Of a stretch of 64,000 nucleotides of DNA, positions 34,198 to 43,513 are shown piece by piece. The notes beneath the pieces are model-generated. The model ran no database searches. It saw only the letters and a list, made by a program, of their open reading frames with translations, and had not been told where the DNA came from. The position numbers and the translations under genes are program-made. Where the stretch lies: NCBI RefSeq assembly GCF_900475285.1, contig NZ_LS483370.1, positions 4,106,001 through 4,170,000 of the forward strand, in the 5' to 3' direction. This DNA comes from Pseudomonas taetrolens (lineage in GTDB: Bacteria; Pseudomonadota; Gammaproteobacteria; Pseudomonadales; Pseudomonadaceae). The stretch's first letter is position 1. Each line of letters opens with the position of its first letter.

Positions 34198-34956
34198 TCA
34201 ACCGCGTTGCGCTTGTGCCTCTTCATGGGCATGGCGCAGGCGCTCACGGCTGTTGGTCAGGTGCAGGCGCATGGCCGCGCGTGCAGCGTCGGCATCCTGA
34301 CGGGCAATGGCTTCGTAGATTTCTTCATGTTCGCGGTTCAGGCGCGTCATGTAGTGCTGTTGGTCATCGTGGGCCAGGCGCGCCGAATTGAGCCGGGTAC
34401 GCGGAATGATGCTGGTGCCCAGGTGGGTCATGATGTCCGTGAAGTAGCGGTTACCGGTCGACAGCGCGATCTGCAGGTGAAACTGAAAATCCGAGGCCAC
34501 CGCATCGCCCTCACGGGCAGTACTGTCGTTCAAGGCATCCAGCGCCGCCCGCATGCCCGCCAGTTGTTCGGCGCTGCGCCGTTGCGCGGCCAGCCCGGCC
34601 GACTCGACTTCAAGGCTGATGCGCAGCTCCAGAATCGCCAGCACATCGCGCAACGTCACCACGGTGGCCGGGTCGATGCGAAAGCCACTGGGGCTTGGCG
34701 TGTCCAGCACGAAAGTACCGATGCCGTGCCGGGTCTCGACCTGCCCTGCCGCCTGCAGCCGGGAAATCGCTTCACGCACCACCGTGCGGCTGACGCCATG
34801 GGCCGCCATGATCGCAGACTCGGTGGGCAATTTATCGCCTCGCTTGAGCAAGCCATCGCGGATCTGCTCGGACAGTACCGTCACCAACTCTTGCGCAAGG
34901 CTGCGGCGTTTGCGAGGAAGGCGCGGGACGTCGATCTGGTTTTCCATGGTGAACAT
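34198..34956 (-). CDS. FadR/GntR-family regulator of aldarate catabolism
   Basis: A 252-residue regulator with an N-terminal winged helix (residues about 15-80: LSEQIRDGLLKRGDKLPTES, VSRTVVREAISRLQAAG) and an all-helical FCD ligand domain with metal-type His residues (DFQFHLQIALSTGN, MRLHLTNSRERL). It is adjacent to the galactarate genes on the same strand and is their likely repressor. Two starts are possible, ATG at 34956 or at 34947; neither has a strong ribosome site. Confidence 0.88.
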   Translation of the reverse strand: MFTMENQIDVPRLPRKRRSLAQELVTVLSEQIRDGLLKRGDKLPTESAIMAAHGVSRTVVREAISRLQAAGQVETRHGIGTFVLDTPSPSGFRIDPATVVTLRDVLAILELRISLEVESAGLAAQRRSAEQLAGMRAALDALNDSTAREGDAVASDFQFHLQIALSTGNRYFTDIMTHLGTSIIPRTRLNSARLAHDDQQHYMTRLNREHEEIYEAIARQDADAARAAMRLHLTNSRERLRHAHEEAQAQRG

Positions 34957-35014
34957 TTATCTCGGATTCAAGGGATTACGGGGTGGCACAGGCCTGTATC
35001 ATAGCTTAAGGCGG

Positions 35015-35023
35015 TTGTACGAT
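35015..35023 (+). promoter_or_regulatory. Putative operator half (TTGTACGAT) upstream of the GntR-type gene
   Basis: The nonamer TTGTACGAT lies about 60 bases before the regulator start and is identical to part of the dyad upstream of kdgD at 33991-34010 (seen there on the minus strand). This suggests autoregulation. Confidence 0.45.
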
Positions 35024-35037
35024 CACATGCAGCGCAG

Positions 35038-36144
35038 TCAACGAGGCTCACCCCGGCACACCTCGGCGAACACCTCAGTGATGGGTTTGCGCGGGAAGCG
35101 TTTGCTCAGGGCGTTGACCCTGGCGCTCAGACGCACCAGGTCGCGGCCAGGCGTGGCCCATTGCTCGGGTGGAAGGGGTTCGGACCATTCGCGCATGGCG
35201 TCAGGCAACTCTCGACGTCCGACTTTGGCGATGCGCTTTATCTCCCATTCCACCAACCGGTTCGGCAGTGTCCACAGGGTCATCACGTGGTAGAAGTACC
35301 AGAAAAACCCGTACACCCAGCCTACTTCTTTGTCCCGTATCTGCTGGTGCAGACGGGCGCGGGCATTGCGGAACGTGTGCAGGCCTTCGTGGGGTGGATC
35401 GTCAGGCCCTGACAACTCCAGCGGGTCCTGAACAGCCTTGAGCTCATCGAGTTCGTATTCCATGTACCCGCGAATCGCCTCCCAATGGGCGATCGCCAAC
35501 TGCAGCCCCCCGCACTGGAACTCCAGCCGCACCCACTCCCCTTCGTGCTCGAAGCCCATGCCCATTTCATACTCGCGCACCACCCCGTACTGGCTCGCTG
35601 CCTGCTCCTGCACCACCCAGGCTGACAACGACTCCCACGGCACAAACAGCGGCTCCGCCTCCTCCTCGAGCATAAAACACACCTCCCGTCGCTGACGGTT
35701 GAAGCGCGTGGGAATGACCCGGATAAACAGCAGGTGATGGTAGAGCCAGATGGCGAAGCACATGGTTGAACCGGCTAGCCATGTATTAAAAGCGATCCAC
35801 CGGCCTGCCAAAAATGCACCGGTCATTCCCTCCCATATCTTCTCTATGCCACTCCCCATAAGTGCGAAACCTAAGCCAAGCAATAACGGCGCACCGACGC
35901 CAATTAAGCAAGCGCACATAAACGGAATACCAAGGTTAGCCTGATAAGAAAACACATTCGGCATCCCGCCCCCAAAGTCCAGGTAGATATCGTTGTAGTC
36001 GCTGATATACGGGCAATAGGGCTGCGCCCCGGTGGGCAGCGGCAAGGGCGCCAGGTAGGTTTTCTGCCCGGCAGGGAAATACTCGATATCACCGGCACGT
36101 TTGGCAGGTGTCGGAGAGGGCTTTACAACGTCAGGCTGCGTCAT
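35038..36144 (-). CDS. Putative T6SS immunity-type membrane protein, paralogue 3 (DUF6708-like)
   Basis: A 368-residue protein, third of three tandem paralogues. I associate the family with DUF6708, without certainty. Residues 1-69 and about 126-368 are nearly identical to the two upstream copies, while residues 70-125, which span hydrophobic segments, are different (IPFMCACLIGVGAPLLLGLG). A following hydrophobic segment FAIWLYHHLLFIRV is shared. The large C-terminal part is soluble and acidic, probably cytoplasmic. Its ATG overlaps the stop of paralogue 2 by four bases. Linked to the MIX effector upstream, it likely protects against it. Confidence 0.65.
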   Translation of the reverse strand: MTQPDVVKPSPTPAKRAGDIEYFPAGQKTYLAPLPLPTGAQPYCPYISDYNDIYLDFGGGMPNVFSYQANLGIPFMCACLIGVGAPLLLGLGFALMGSGIEKIWEGMTGAFLAGRWIAFNTWLAGSTMCFAIWLYHHLLFIRVIPTRFNRQRREVCFMLEEEAEPLFVPWESLSAWVVQEQAASQYGVVREYEMGMGFEHEGEWVRLEFQCGGLQLAIAHWEAIRGYMEYELDELKAVQDPLELSGPDDPPHEGLHTFRNARARLHQQIRDKEVGWVYGFFWYFYHVMTLWTLPNRLVEWEIKRIAKVGRRELPDAMREWSEPLPPEQWATPGRDLVRLSARVNALSKRFPRKPITEVFAEVCRGEPR

Positions 36145-37259
36145 GCCCGGCTCTCGTTGGGCTCACCCCGACACACCTCGGCGAACACCTCAGTGATGGG
36201 TTTGCGCGGGAAGCGTTTGCTCAGGGCGTTGACCTTGGCGCTCAGGCGCACCAGGTCGCGGCCAGGCGTGGCCCATTGTTCGGGCGGAAGGGGTTCGGAC
36301 CATTCGCGCATGGCGTCAGGCAATTCTCGACGTCCGACTTTGGCGATGCGCTTTATCTCCCACTCCACCAGCCGGTTCGGCAATGTCCACAGGGTCATCA
36401 CGTGGTAGAAGTACCAGAAAAACCCGTACACCCAACCTGCTTCTTTGTCCCGTATCTGCTGGTGCAGACGGGCGCGGGCATTGCGGAACGTGTGCAGGCC
36501 TTCGTGGGGTGGATCGTCAGGCCCTGACAACTCCAGCGGGTCCTGAACAGCCTTGAGCTCATCGAGTTCGTATTCCATGTACCCGCGAATCGCCTCCCAA
36601 TGGGCGATCGCCAACTGCAGCCCCCCGCACTGGAACTCCAGCCGCACCCACTCCCCTTCGTGCTCGAAGCCCATGCCCATTTCATACTCGCGCACCACTC
36701 CGTACTGGCTCGCTGCCTGCTCCTGCACCACCCAGGCTGACAACGACTCCCACGGCACAAACAACGGCTCCGCCTCCTCCTCGAGCATAAAACACACCTC
36801 CCGTCGTTGACGGTTGAAGCGCGTGGGAATGACCCGGATAAACAGCAGGTGATGGTAAAGCCAGATGGCAAAGAATATGGTTGATGCCGCTAGCCATGCC
36901 TTAAAACCGTATGGCCAGGCAGCCCAGAAATAATCCCGCGCAAACAACCAGCTTTCTACAGCACTTTCTCCCTGAAACACCCCCCAAAACCAGAACAATA
37001 TTGAAAATCCCAAAGTCATAAGGCAGGTGCCTGCAAGAGGCCCCCCCAAATTAACCTGATAAGAAAACACATTCGGTATCCCGCCCCCAAAGTCCAGGTA
37101 GATATCGTTGTAGTCGCTGATATACGGACAATAGGGCTGCGCCCCGGTGGGCAGCGGCAAGGGCGCCAGGTAAGTTTTCTGCCCGGCAGGGAAATACTCG
37201 ATATCACCGGCACGTTTGGCAGGTGTCGGAGAGGGCTTTACAACGTCAGGCTGCGTCAT
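36141..37259 (-). CDS. Putative T6SS immunity-type membrane protein, paralogue 2 (DUF6708-like)
   Basis: A 372-residue protein sharing its first 69 and last ~245 residues almost exactly with its neighbours. Its own variable segment (GPLAGTCLMTLGFSILFWFW and on to about residue 122) is aromatic-rich. The pattern 'conserved soluble ends, variable membrane hairpin' suggests that the membrane part determines which toxin is recognised. Coupled by ATGA overlaps on both sides (37256-37259 and 36141-36144). Enzyme motifs were not seen. Confidence 0.65.
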   Translation of the reverse strand: MTQPDVVKPSPTPAKRAGDIEYFPAGQKTYLAPLPLPTGAQPYCPYISDYNDIYLDFGGGIPNVFSYQVNLGGPLAGTCLMTLGFSILFWFWGVFQGESAVESWLFARDYFWAAWPYGFKAWLAASTIFFAIWLYHHLLFIRVIPTRFNRQRREVCFMLEEEAEPLFVPWESLSAWVVQEQAASQYGVVREYEMGMGFEHEGEWVRLEFQCGGLQLAIAHWEAIRGYMEYELDELKAVQDPLELSGPDDPPHEGLHTFRNARARLHQQIRDKEAGWVYGFFWYFYHVMTLWTLPNRLVEWEIKRIAKVGRRELPDAMREWSEPLPPEQWATPGRDLVRLSAKVNALSKRFPRKPITEVFAEVCRGEPNESRA

Positions 37260-38398
37260 GCCCGGCCCTCGTTGGGCTCACCCCGACACACCTCGGCGAA
37301 CACCTCAGTGATGGGTTTGCGCGGGAAGCGTTTGCTCAGGGCGTTGACCTTGGCGCTCAGGCGCACCAGGTCGCGGCCAGGCGTGGCCCATTGTTCGGGC
37401 GGAAGGGGTTCGGACCATTCGCGCATGGCGTCAGGCAACTCTCGACGTCCGACTTTGGCGATGCGCTTTATCTCCCACTCCACCAGCCGGTTCGGCAGTG
37501 TCCACAGGGTCATCACGTGGTAGAAGTACCAGAAAAACCCGTACACCCAACCTGCTTCTTTGTCCCGTATCTGCTGGTGCAGACGGGCGCGGGCATTGCG
37601 GAACGTGTGCAGGCCTTCGTGGGGTGGATCGTCAGGCCCTGACAACTCCAGCGGGTCCTGAACAGCCTTGAGCTCATCGAGTTCGTACTCCATGTACCCA
37701 CGAACCGCCTCCCAATGGGCGATCGCCAACTGCAGCCCCCCGCACTGGAACTCCAGCCGCACCCACTCCCCTTCGTGCTCGAAGCCCATGCCCATTTCAT
37801 ACTCACGTACCACCCCGTACTGGCTCGCTGCCTGCTCCTGCACCACCCAGGCTGACAACGACTCCCACGGCACAAACAACGGCTCCGCCTCCTCCTCGAG
37901 CATAAAACACACCTCCCGTCGCTGACGGTTGAAGCGCGTGGGAATGACCCGGATAAACAGCAGGTGATGGTAAAGCCAGATGGCAAAGAATATGGTTGAT
38001 GCCGCTAGCCAGCCATAGATAGCTGGTCTCCAGGCAGCAAAAAACATCCCTTTGATCGAGTTCAGAATAACCTCGCCACTTAATCCTAAAGCCACGCCTA
38101 TACCTCCCCCTATCAGAGGAAGCCCAAAAGCAACCAGACAGGCGTACGCAAACGGCCCCCCCAAATTAACCTGATAAGAAAACACATTCGGCATCCCTCC
38201 CCCAAAGTCCAGGTAGATATCGTTGTGGTCGCTGATATACGGGCAATAGGGCTGCGCCCCGGTGGGCAGCGGCATGGGCGCCAGGTAGGTTTTCTGCCCG
38301 GCAGGGAAATACTCGATATCACCGGCACGTTTGGCAGGTGTCGGGGCTGGCTTGATCCCACTGCTCATTGAAGAGTCGTTCACTGAGGAGCCGCTCAT
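37256..38398 (-). CDS. Putative T6SS immunity-type membrane protein, paralogue 1 (DUF6708-like)
   Basis: A 380-residue protein and the copy next to the effector. Its N-terminus differs for the first ~16 residues (MSGSSVNDSSMSSGIK) and then joins the common PAKRAGDIEYFPAGQKTYLA region. The variable segment at about 79-134 is glycine-rich (LPLIGGGIGVALGLSGEVIL). The start at 38398 overlaps the effector stop as ATGA; a longer open frame to 38515 runs inside the effector gene and is rejected. Position directly behind the effector is the standard place for an immunity gene. Confidence 0.68.
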   Translation of the reverse strand: MSGSSVNDSSMSSGIKPAPTPAKRAGDIEYFPAGQKTYLAPMPLPTGAQPYCPYISDHNDIYLDFGGGMPNVFSYQVNLGGPFAYACLVAFGLPLIGGGIGVALGLSGEVILNSIKGMFFAAWRPAIYGWLAASTIFFAIWLYHHLLFIRVIPTRFNRQRREVCFMLEEEAEPLFVPWESLSAWVVQEQAASQYGVVREYEMGMGFEHEGEWVRLEFQCGGLQLAIAHWEAVRGYMEYELDELKAVQDPLELSGPDDPPHEGLHTFRNARARLHQQIRDKEAGWVYGFFWYFYHVMTLWTLPNRLVEWEIKRIAKVGRRELPDAMREWSEPLPPEQWATPGRDLVRLSAKVNALSKRFPRKPITEVFAEVCRGEPNEGRA

Positions 38399-41300
38399 TG
38401 CACGACCTCCTCCAGTTCCAGGATATGCACCGCCAGCAACGGCAGGCCGGGGCTGGGCTGGCTCGGCTCGGTAGCGGGAAAGCGCCCGGTTTCCCGGGGG
38501 TTGAAGCGAATGCAATAGGTTTGCACCAGCACCTCGCCGTCCTCATCCAGGGTCTGCAGTACCAACTCAAGCACGATCTCCTCGGACATTAACCCCGAGG
38601 TTCGCTCAGGGTTACGCGGTAATCGCAACGTCAATGCCAGCGGGCTGCCCTGGCCTTCGCGCTCTTGCTGGCTCACCACCCGACTCAAACCGGCCTCCAC
38701 CTCGGCACTGATGTCTTCACGCCGTACCAGAGGCAAGCCGCGGCTGCCCTCGCGAAGGGTGGTGGTGCGTTGCGCACCAATCAGCAAGCCACGCCAGGCT
38801 GTACCCTGCAGCGTGACTTGAAAATCCGCGCGACTGAGCCCCGGGAAGACCAGAAAAACCTCACCCGACTGGCTGGTGAGCAGCAGGTTGCGCCAGAACG
38901 GTTCCTCTTCTGCGCCCTTGATCTGGACAAAGGGCGCCTGCAACAGAGCCTGCAGGTAGAGCTGAAACAACTCGAAGCTCACCGCCTTGCGCTTGTCGGC
39001 CTCCCGGCCCCACGGGGTGCATTGCAGCCATTTATCCCGGGCGCTGAGGTTGTAGCGGTTGTACAGCCAGGTGCCGGCCAGCTCAAGAATCGTAAACAGG
39101 CCGCCAGCCGGGCTGAAACGAAAAAACACACGACTAAGCCGCAGTCCGGCCGCTCGCCATGCAGCCCGCCGGGCTTCTCCTTTGGCAGCCTTCAATACGA
39201 GATACCCGGCATAACCTGTATGACCCAGACCGTAAGCGTTGATCAGCATCAGGCCTCCCGCTGCGACCATTGTCACGATGGCACTGTGCTGGGCCGCTCG
39301 ATTGCCGCTGCGCACCGCTTGCACCCAATTGGAGCGATAAGCATCAAGACTGATAACAGCAGAGGCAAATCCCAAAAAGTAGGTACCAACTCCCAAACCA
39401 ACGTGCAGTTTCCCCATCCACACTTGCAGCCGGCCCAAACTGTTGCTGTTCATTGCCAGTTGCAAGACTTTCGCCTGGGCACTTAACGCGGTGTCGAAAA
39501 TCCCTTGAGCCGCCGCAAAACCCACGGCCCCAGTTGCTAGAGCGGCATTCATCACTGGTTGCCACTCTTGCTTGTGCAAAGGGAGAGCCGTCGTTTCGTT
39601 GTACAACTGCACCAAATTCACCGCCTGTGCCACAAACAGCAGCAGCGCCGCTCCATCCCCCAGTACGTTCAGCGGTGGCGCGCTGGTGATGCCTTTGCGG
39701 AAGTTTTCCATAAGGCCGGCGACTTGTTGCCGGCCCTCGGGCGGGAAGATGGCCGTCAGCCCCGCGCGTCCCGGCGTGGCCCCATACAGCCGTTCGTGGT
39801 AATCCGGCAGTTCCGGGATCGGGCTCATGCTGGCGGCCAGCCGTCGCTGGTTGACCTCGATCTGCCGGTTAAGCTCGTGGATTTCTGCCATGAGCGCTTG
39901 GGATTTTGGGGACTTGTGCCCATTGAGACGATTGGACTGGCCGCGCTCTTTCTTGAGCCAGGCCTTTCTAGGCAGTTGCTCCGCCAGCTCCTGCAAAGTG
40001 GAACGCAACTTGACCAGCTCCTGCGTCGAGGCGAACTTGAACGTGACGCCTTCGGTTTTAGCCGCCACCAACAATCGGGCTTTGAGGCCAGTGGGCAGCC
40101 GGCGCAACAGGTCGTCGACATCGGGAATGGCTTTACCGTCGAACAAGCCCTCAAAGCTGGCGAGCAACAGCTCCAGCCCCCGATTGAGGGCCGGGGTCAT
40201 GGTGTGCTGCGCGGCATTGGCCACGATCCGCGTGCTCTCGGGCAAGTCATCCAGTACCGGTAAACGTCCCTGCTCAATGCGCATCATACGGGCCAGCAGC
40301 TCAGGCCCGTTGTTGAACAGGGTCAGGCCGGCGGCGCTCAAAAACGCGTACTGCACCCACAATGCGGTTTGCTCACTAAAGGGCAAGGTGTAATAGAGCG
40401 GGCGGCTGAACTGCGGTTCGCGCTCGATGTAGTCAAACAGCTGGTCGCAGGCTTCGTCGCTGCGGCAAATGTCCTTGAGGCAGGCATATTCGAGGGTAAA
40501 GGCATGCCGGGCATGGGCGATGTAGAGCGGGTCGAAATACCACGCGGCCTTGTGAAAGGCGCCGCCCGTCACCAGCGCCACGCGATCGGCAGTGATGCGA
40601 TCGAGCAGCAGGTTCCAGCGCGCCAGCCCGACACGGTGGGCCGTCAGTTCGTGGTCCATGGCAGCACGGTCAATCAGGTCATTGACCCCGCGCTGGCCCA
40701 GTTTGCTGCCGTGCAGGATGTCGTCGATCTGCCGATGCTGCTGCTTGCCCAGCGCCACCAGCGCTTCGAAATGGCTGTCGACGAACGCAGCCGGCGCGCT
40801 CCGAAAGTGCTCGTGGGTAAAATACCGTCGGTCGACATCTTCCATCGCCCCCAGCGCTTCCATAGCCAGGCCCCCGTTAAACGAAGGAGTACTCCGTGCA
40901 GCCTGCTCCTGCGCCGCTGCGCGGGCATCCGCCAGTGCTTCAGGCACCGCACTGCCAGCCGGTGGCAGCATCAGGCCGCCCTTGTTCAGGTAGTCACGCA
41001 GCGCGGCCTGGGTCACCCGACGCTCGGAGTCGGGCAGGCGCTCCAGGTCGGCAAACAGGGCATTGATCGCCAGGTCATCGCTGGTATTGGCCAGAGCCGA
41101 AAGATCAGACTCGTTCATTTGGCTGAGGGATTCGATGTAGCAGGCCAGTAGATAATCGCGCTCGTTATCGCCCTTCTGCGCACCGCCGCTGGCCCAGTCA
41201 TCGATCCAGCCGATCACCTGATCCTGATAGTTGGCCAGGTCACGCAGCACCCCGAGGGTGTCATCCAGCACCAGGTACAGCGTGTCGTCACGGTGGTGCG

Positions 41301-42033
41301 GGTCGATGCAAGCGGTCAGCCGGTTCATCGACACCTGTTCAAAACGCTGGGGGCGTTCCCACACATAGGGCTGGCGCTCATGCTCGGGCAGCGCGTCATC
41401 CATTCGCCGGCGGGTGCTTTCTGCCTGCTCGTCCAGGGAGGACGCGTGCAGCCCGGCCTCGACCCGCTCGGTCGCCGCTTCAGCCAGCCAATGCTCGGCC
41501 ATGTCATACGTCAGCAAATGCGGCGCACCGGTTTCACAATCGACGGCGCTCAAATCCACCGCCTGCATGAAGTGATCACGCTCGCCGGGATCATCCAGCA
41601 CCTGATGGCATTTTTTCGCCGTCCATTGAACCTCGGCATAGGCCACATGCACGGTACTGGACTTGGCAAAGATCAGGCTCGGCAGATGGATCGGGGCTTC
41701 GCGCTCATCCTCCATCACCGCCTGGCCCTGCCACAGCATGGCGCTGACCAGACCGTCCTCCACGCGGTACTCGGACAACAAGCCGCTGCTGCCCTCGATC
41801 ACGTACAACCAGCCATCGCGCAACAAGCGAATCCCCAGCGGACGCGCACTGAGGGCAAACGGCATCGTCACCTCAGCAGACGGATCCAGCATCGGATTGT
41901 CCACCAGCCCGTAACGCAACGGCACCAGCTGCACCGTGGACTTCATCAGCGGGCAGACGCCCATGAAACTTCGTGCATCACTGCGCGACTTGATGACGTT
42001 GTTGGGGTTTTTAGGAAAGAACGCAGTCGACAT
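38395..42033 (-). CDS. MIX-motif T6SS effector (VasX-like)
   Basis: A 1,212-residue protein predicted to be a type VI secretion toxin. The MIX core motif hRxGhhYhh appears as LRDGWLYVI at residues 71-79, in the right place for a VasX-type N-terminal region. The middle is helical and soluble. At about residues 790-960 several hydrophobic segments occur (ALLLFVAQAVNLV, VGFAAAQGIFDTAL, VGTYFLGFASAVISL, VTMVAAGGLMLINAYG), fitting a colicin-like pore-forming part. A soluble C-terminal domain of about 230 residues follows. Its ATG overlaps the adaptor stop (TGATG at 42031-42035). The target is probably the inner membrane of rival cells. Confidence 0.82.
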   Translation of the reverse strand: MSTAFFPKNPNNVIKSRSDARSFMGVCPLMKSTVQLVPLRYGLVDNPMLDPSAEVTMPFALSARPLGIRLLRDGWLYVIEGSSGLLSEYRVEDGLVSAMLWQGQAVMEDEREAPIHLPSLIFAKSSTVHVAYAEVQWTAKKCHQVLDDPGERDHFMQAVDLSAVDCETGAPHLLTYDMAEHWLAEAATERVEAGLHASSLDEQAESTRRRMDDALPEHERQPYVWERPQRFEQVSMNRLTACIDPHHRDDTLYLVLDDTLGVLRDLANYQDQVIGWIDDWASGGAQKGDNERDYLLACYIESLSQMNESDLSALANTSDDLAINALFADLERLPDSERRVTQAALRDYLNKGGLMLPPAGSAVPEALADARAAAQEQAARSTPSFNGGLAMEALGAMEDVDRRYFTHEHFRSAPAAFVDSHFEALVALGKQQHRQIDDILHGSKLGQRGVNDLIDRAAMDHELTAHRVGLARWNLLLDRITADRVALVTGGAFHKAAWYFDPLYIAHARHAFTLEYACLKDICRSDEACDQLFDYIEREPQFSRPLYYTLPFSEQTALWVQYAFLSAAGLTLFNNGPELLARMMRIEQGRLPVLDDLPESTRIVANAAQHTMTPALNRGLELLLASFEGLFDGKAIPDVDDLLRRLPTGLKARLLVAAKTEGVTFKFASTQELVKLRSTLQELAEQLPRKAWLKKERGQSNRLNGHKSPKSQALMAEIHELNRQIEVNQRRLAASMSPIPELPDYHERLYGATPGRAGLTAIFPPEGRQQVAGLMENFRKGITSAPPLNVLGDGAALLLFVAQAVNLVQLYNETTALPLHKQEWQPVMNAALATGAVGFAAAQGIFDTALSAQAKVLQLAMNSNSLGRLQVWMGKLHVGLGVGTYFLGFASAVISLDAYRSNWVQAVRSGNRAAQHSAIVTMVAAGGLMLINAYGLGHTGYAGYLVLKAAKGEARRAAWRAAGLRLSRVFFRFSPAGGLFTILELAGTWLYNRYNLSARDKWLQCTPWGREADKRKAVSFELFQLYLQALLQAPFVQIKGAEEEPFWRNLLLTSQSGEVFLVFPGLSRADFQVTLQGTAWRGLLIGAQRTTTLREGSRGLPLVRREDISAEVEAGLSRVVSQQEREGQGSPLALTLRLPRNPERTSGLMSEEIVLELVLQTLDEDGEVLVQTYCIRFNPRETGRFPATEPSQPSPGLPLLAVHILELEEVVQ

Positions 42034-42929
42034 CAGAAGGGCTCCTGCAGGCCTAGCGCTCTGCATCTGGCGATTTCAGCGGCTTTTTCAACGCGCTGGG
42101 ACGGGGTCAACGCCGAGCCACGGCTCAGAAGATGCTCAAGGTCAGGATGGGCATTGAGCGCGTCCTCTCCGAGATAACCGTGAATGTTGGCGTAAAGGGT
42201 GATATCGAGTTCGCTGCTGAATCCCCGCGCATACGATGCCGTTACCAGCTCATTCAACCGATCCCAACGCCCGGTCAGCGGGACATGCTCCAGGTAGGCA
42301 GGAAAGTAATGTTGCATGTGGGCCTTGAGCACCATCATTACGTTGCGCAAACTCACGGTTTCGAGCACTTCCAGGTCTTGCGCGGATAATGCGTAGCGCG
42401 TGCCATGCCGCACTTTCGATGCAGGGCCTGGACGCGTATGCAGATGCCAGCCACCCAGGGCGCCATCGGCGAGCAGGATCTGATGACACGGACCGAACAA
42501 GGTGGGATCACCCGCCTCGACCGCCCTGTCCAGCAACCCATGTACGACAGCCGGGTCAGCTATGCGCAGCAAAACATCCTGCCCGTACGGCATGCGCACC
42601 ACGGTTAGCCAGCGCAGATGTTCCATCAGGGCTTCCCAGGAGCCATCGCAGAACAGCAGGTAGCCCCACTCTTCGTCAGCCTCGGCCAGGAACTGTTGCA
42701 ACACCGCCTGCTGTGGGCCTTCAACTTTCACCACGCGAGGCGACAGGCTCTCGAGGCCCGCCATGTGCGCAGCGGTGTAAAGAGGCTCAAAGACCCAGGG
42801 ATTGGTCCACTGTTCCAAGTGACGGGATAGTTTGATCAGGCGTACCGCATCCAGTAACAACCCGGTACAACCTTGCCAGTCCAGATCGGCGGGCAAGCCA
42901 TCGGACAACGAAACTTCAGGTTTAAACAT
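42033..42929 (-). CDS. DUF4123 T6SS adaptor/chaperone (Tap/TEC type)
   Basis: A 298-residue DUF4123 protein. These adaptors load a cognate effector onto the T6SS spike. Family-like features are FEPLYTAAHMAGLESLSPRVV, WGYLLFCDGSWEALMEHLRW and MPYGQDVLLRIADPAVVHGL. It is located between hcp and the MIX effector and overlaps the effector start by one base, as expected for an adaptor-effector pair. No VgrG gene is in the window, so the delivery partner is elsewhere or is the adjacent Hcp. Confidence 0.85.
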   Translation of the reverse strand: MFKPEVSLSDGLPADLDWQGCTGLLLDAVRLIKLSRHLEQWTNPWVFEPLYTAAHMAGLESLSPRVVKVEGPQQAVLQQFLAEADEEWGYLLFCDGSWEALMEHLRWLTVVRMPYGQDVLLRIADPAVVHGLLDRAVEAGDPTLFGPCHQILLADGALGGWHLHTRPGPASKVRHGTRYALSAQDLEVLETVSLRNVMMVLKAHMQHYFPAYLEHVPLTGRWDRLNELVTASYARGFSSELDITLYANIHGYLGEDALNAHPDLEHLLSRGSALTPSQRVEKAAEIARCRALGLQEPF

Positions 42930-42994
42930 ACTGAGTCACCTGTGTACGACATCGACCCGTATAAGAGCCGATGACGTGTTAGGGAAACCTGGGT

Positions 42995-43513
42995 TTAACT
43001 GGCGACCGGAGTCCGCCAGTCGTCATAACCGGAAGTACCACTGATTTCGTGAGTCCATGTAATTTTGCGATACGTGAAGTGCACGTCTTCGAGGTGAGTG
43101 AAGTGCGAGTTGGCCGGGTCCTGGCAGTTATGCATGTAATCCTTGATATCCACGATGATCGCGTCTTCAAGCAGGGTGGTGTAGTAATGCTCTTGGGTAC
43201 CGGAAGCCGAAGTCCGATACCACTTGATTTCTACCGAAGTAATCCGTTCACCGGAAGTCAGGGCTGCCAGTAACAGCGGCGAGGCCTTGTCAAAGACTTT
43301 GGTAATGCATACCGGCTTGTGAACGCGCTGCCCGGTGGGCTGGCCCGACTGGGGATCACGGGGAATGATGACTTCATGGCTGAAGGCCTGCACCATCACT
43401 TCGTCTTCATGCCCTTCCTGATAGATATTGCCCACTGAGTCGGCGGTAAAAGCACCACTCGTGATCAGACCTTGTCTCTCGCCATTGACCGACATATACG
43501 CTGGTGTAGCCAT
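42995..43513 (-). CDS. hcp: T6SS tube protein Hcp
   Basis: A 172-residue Hcp1-family protein whose hexameric rings form the inner tube of the type VI machine. Typical segments are GLITSGAFTADSVGN, HEVIIPRDPQSGQPTGQRVH, KPVCITKVFDKASPLL and FRKITW-like FTYRKITWTHEISGTSGYDDW near the end. The ATG at 43513 has a strong AAGGAGAG site; the open frame to 43570 is disregarded. It leads the effector operon with a 65-base gap to the adaptor gene. No structural T6SS genes are nearby, so this is an orphan hcp island. Confidence 0.93.
   Translation of the reverse strand: MATPAYMSVNGERQGLITSGAFTADSVGNIYQEGHEDEVMVQAFSHEVIIPRDPQSGQPTGQRVHKPVCITKVFDKASPLLLAALTSGERITSVEIKWYRTSASGTQEHYYTTLLEDAIIVDIKDYMHNCQDPANSHFTHLEDVHFTYRKITWTHEISGTSGYDDWRTPVAS

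Larger units (their letters stand above)
35041..38398 (-). repeat. Three tandem ~1.1-kb gene duplications
   Basis: Three head-to-tail units encode near-identical proteins joined by ATGA overlaps. DNA identity is high across the 3' two-thirds and the first ~200 bases of each unit, but it drops sharply in the windows about 35770-35937, 36885-37052 and 37997-38164, which encode the variable membrane segment. No direct repeats or transposase mark the junctions. Confidence 0.85.

Noticed and set aside
35038..38398. Tandem repeats considered as an insertion element or phage remnant
   Set aside because: No transposase, no terminal repeats; units are intact genes with coupled starts, so gene duplication is simpler.
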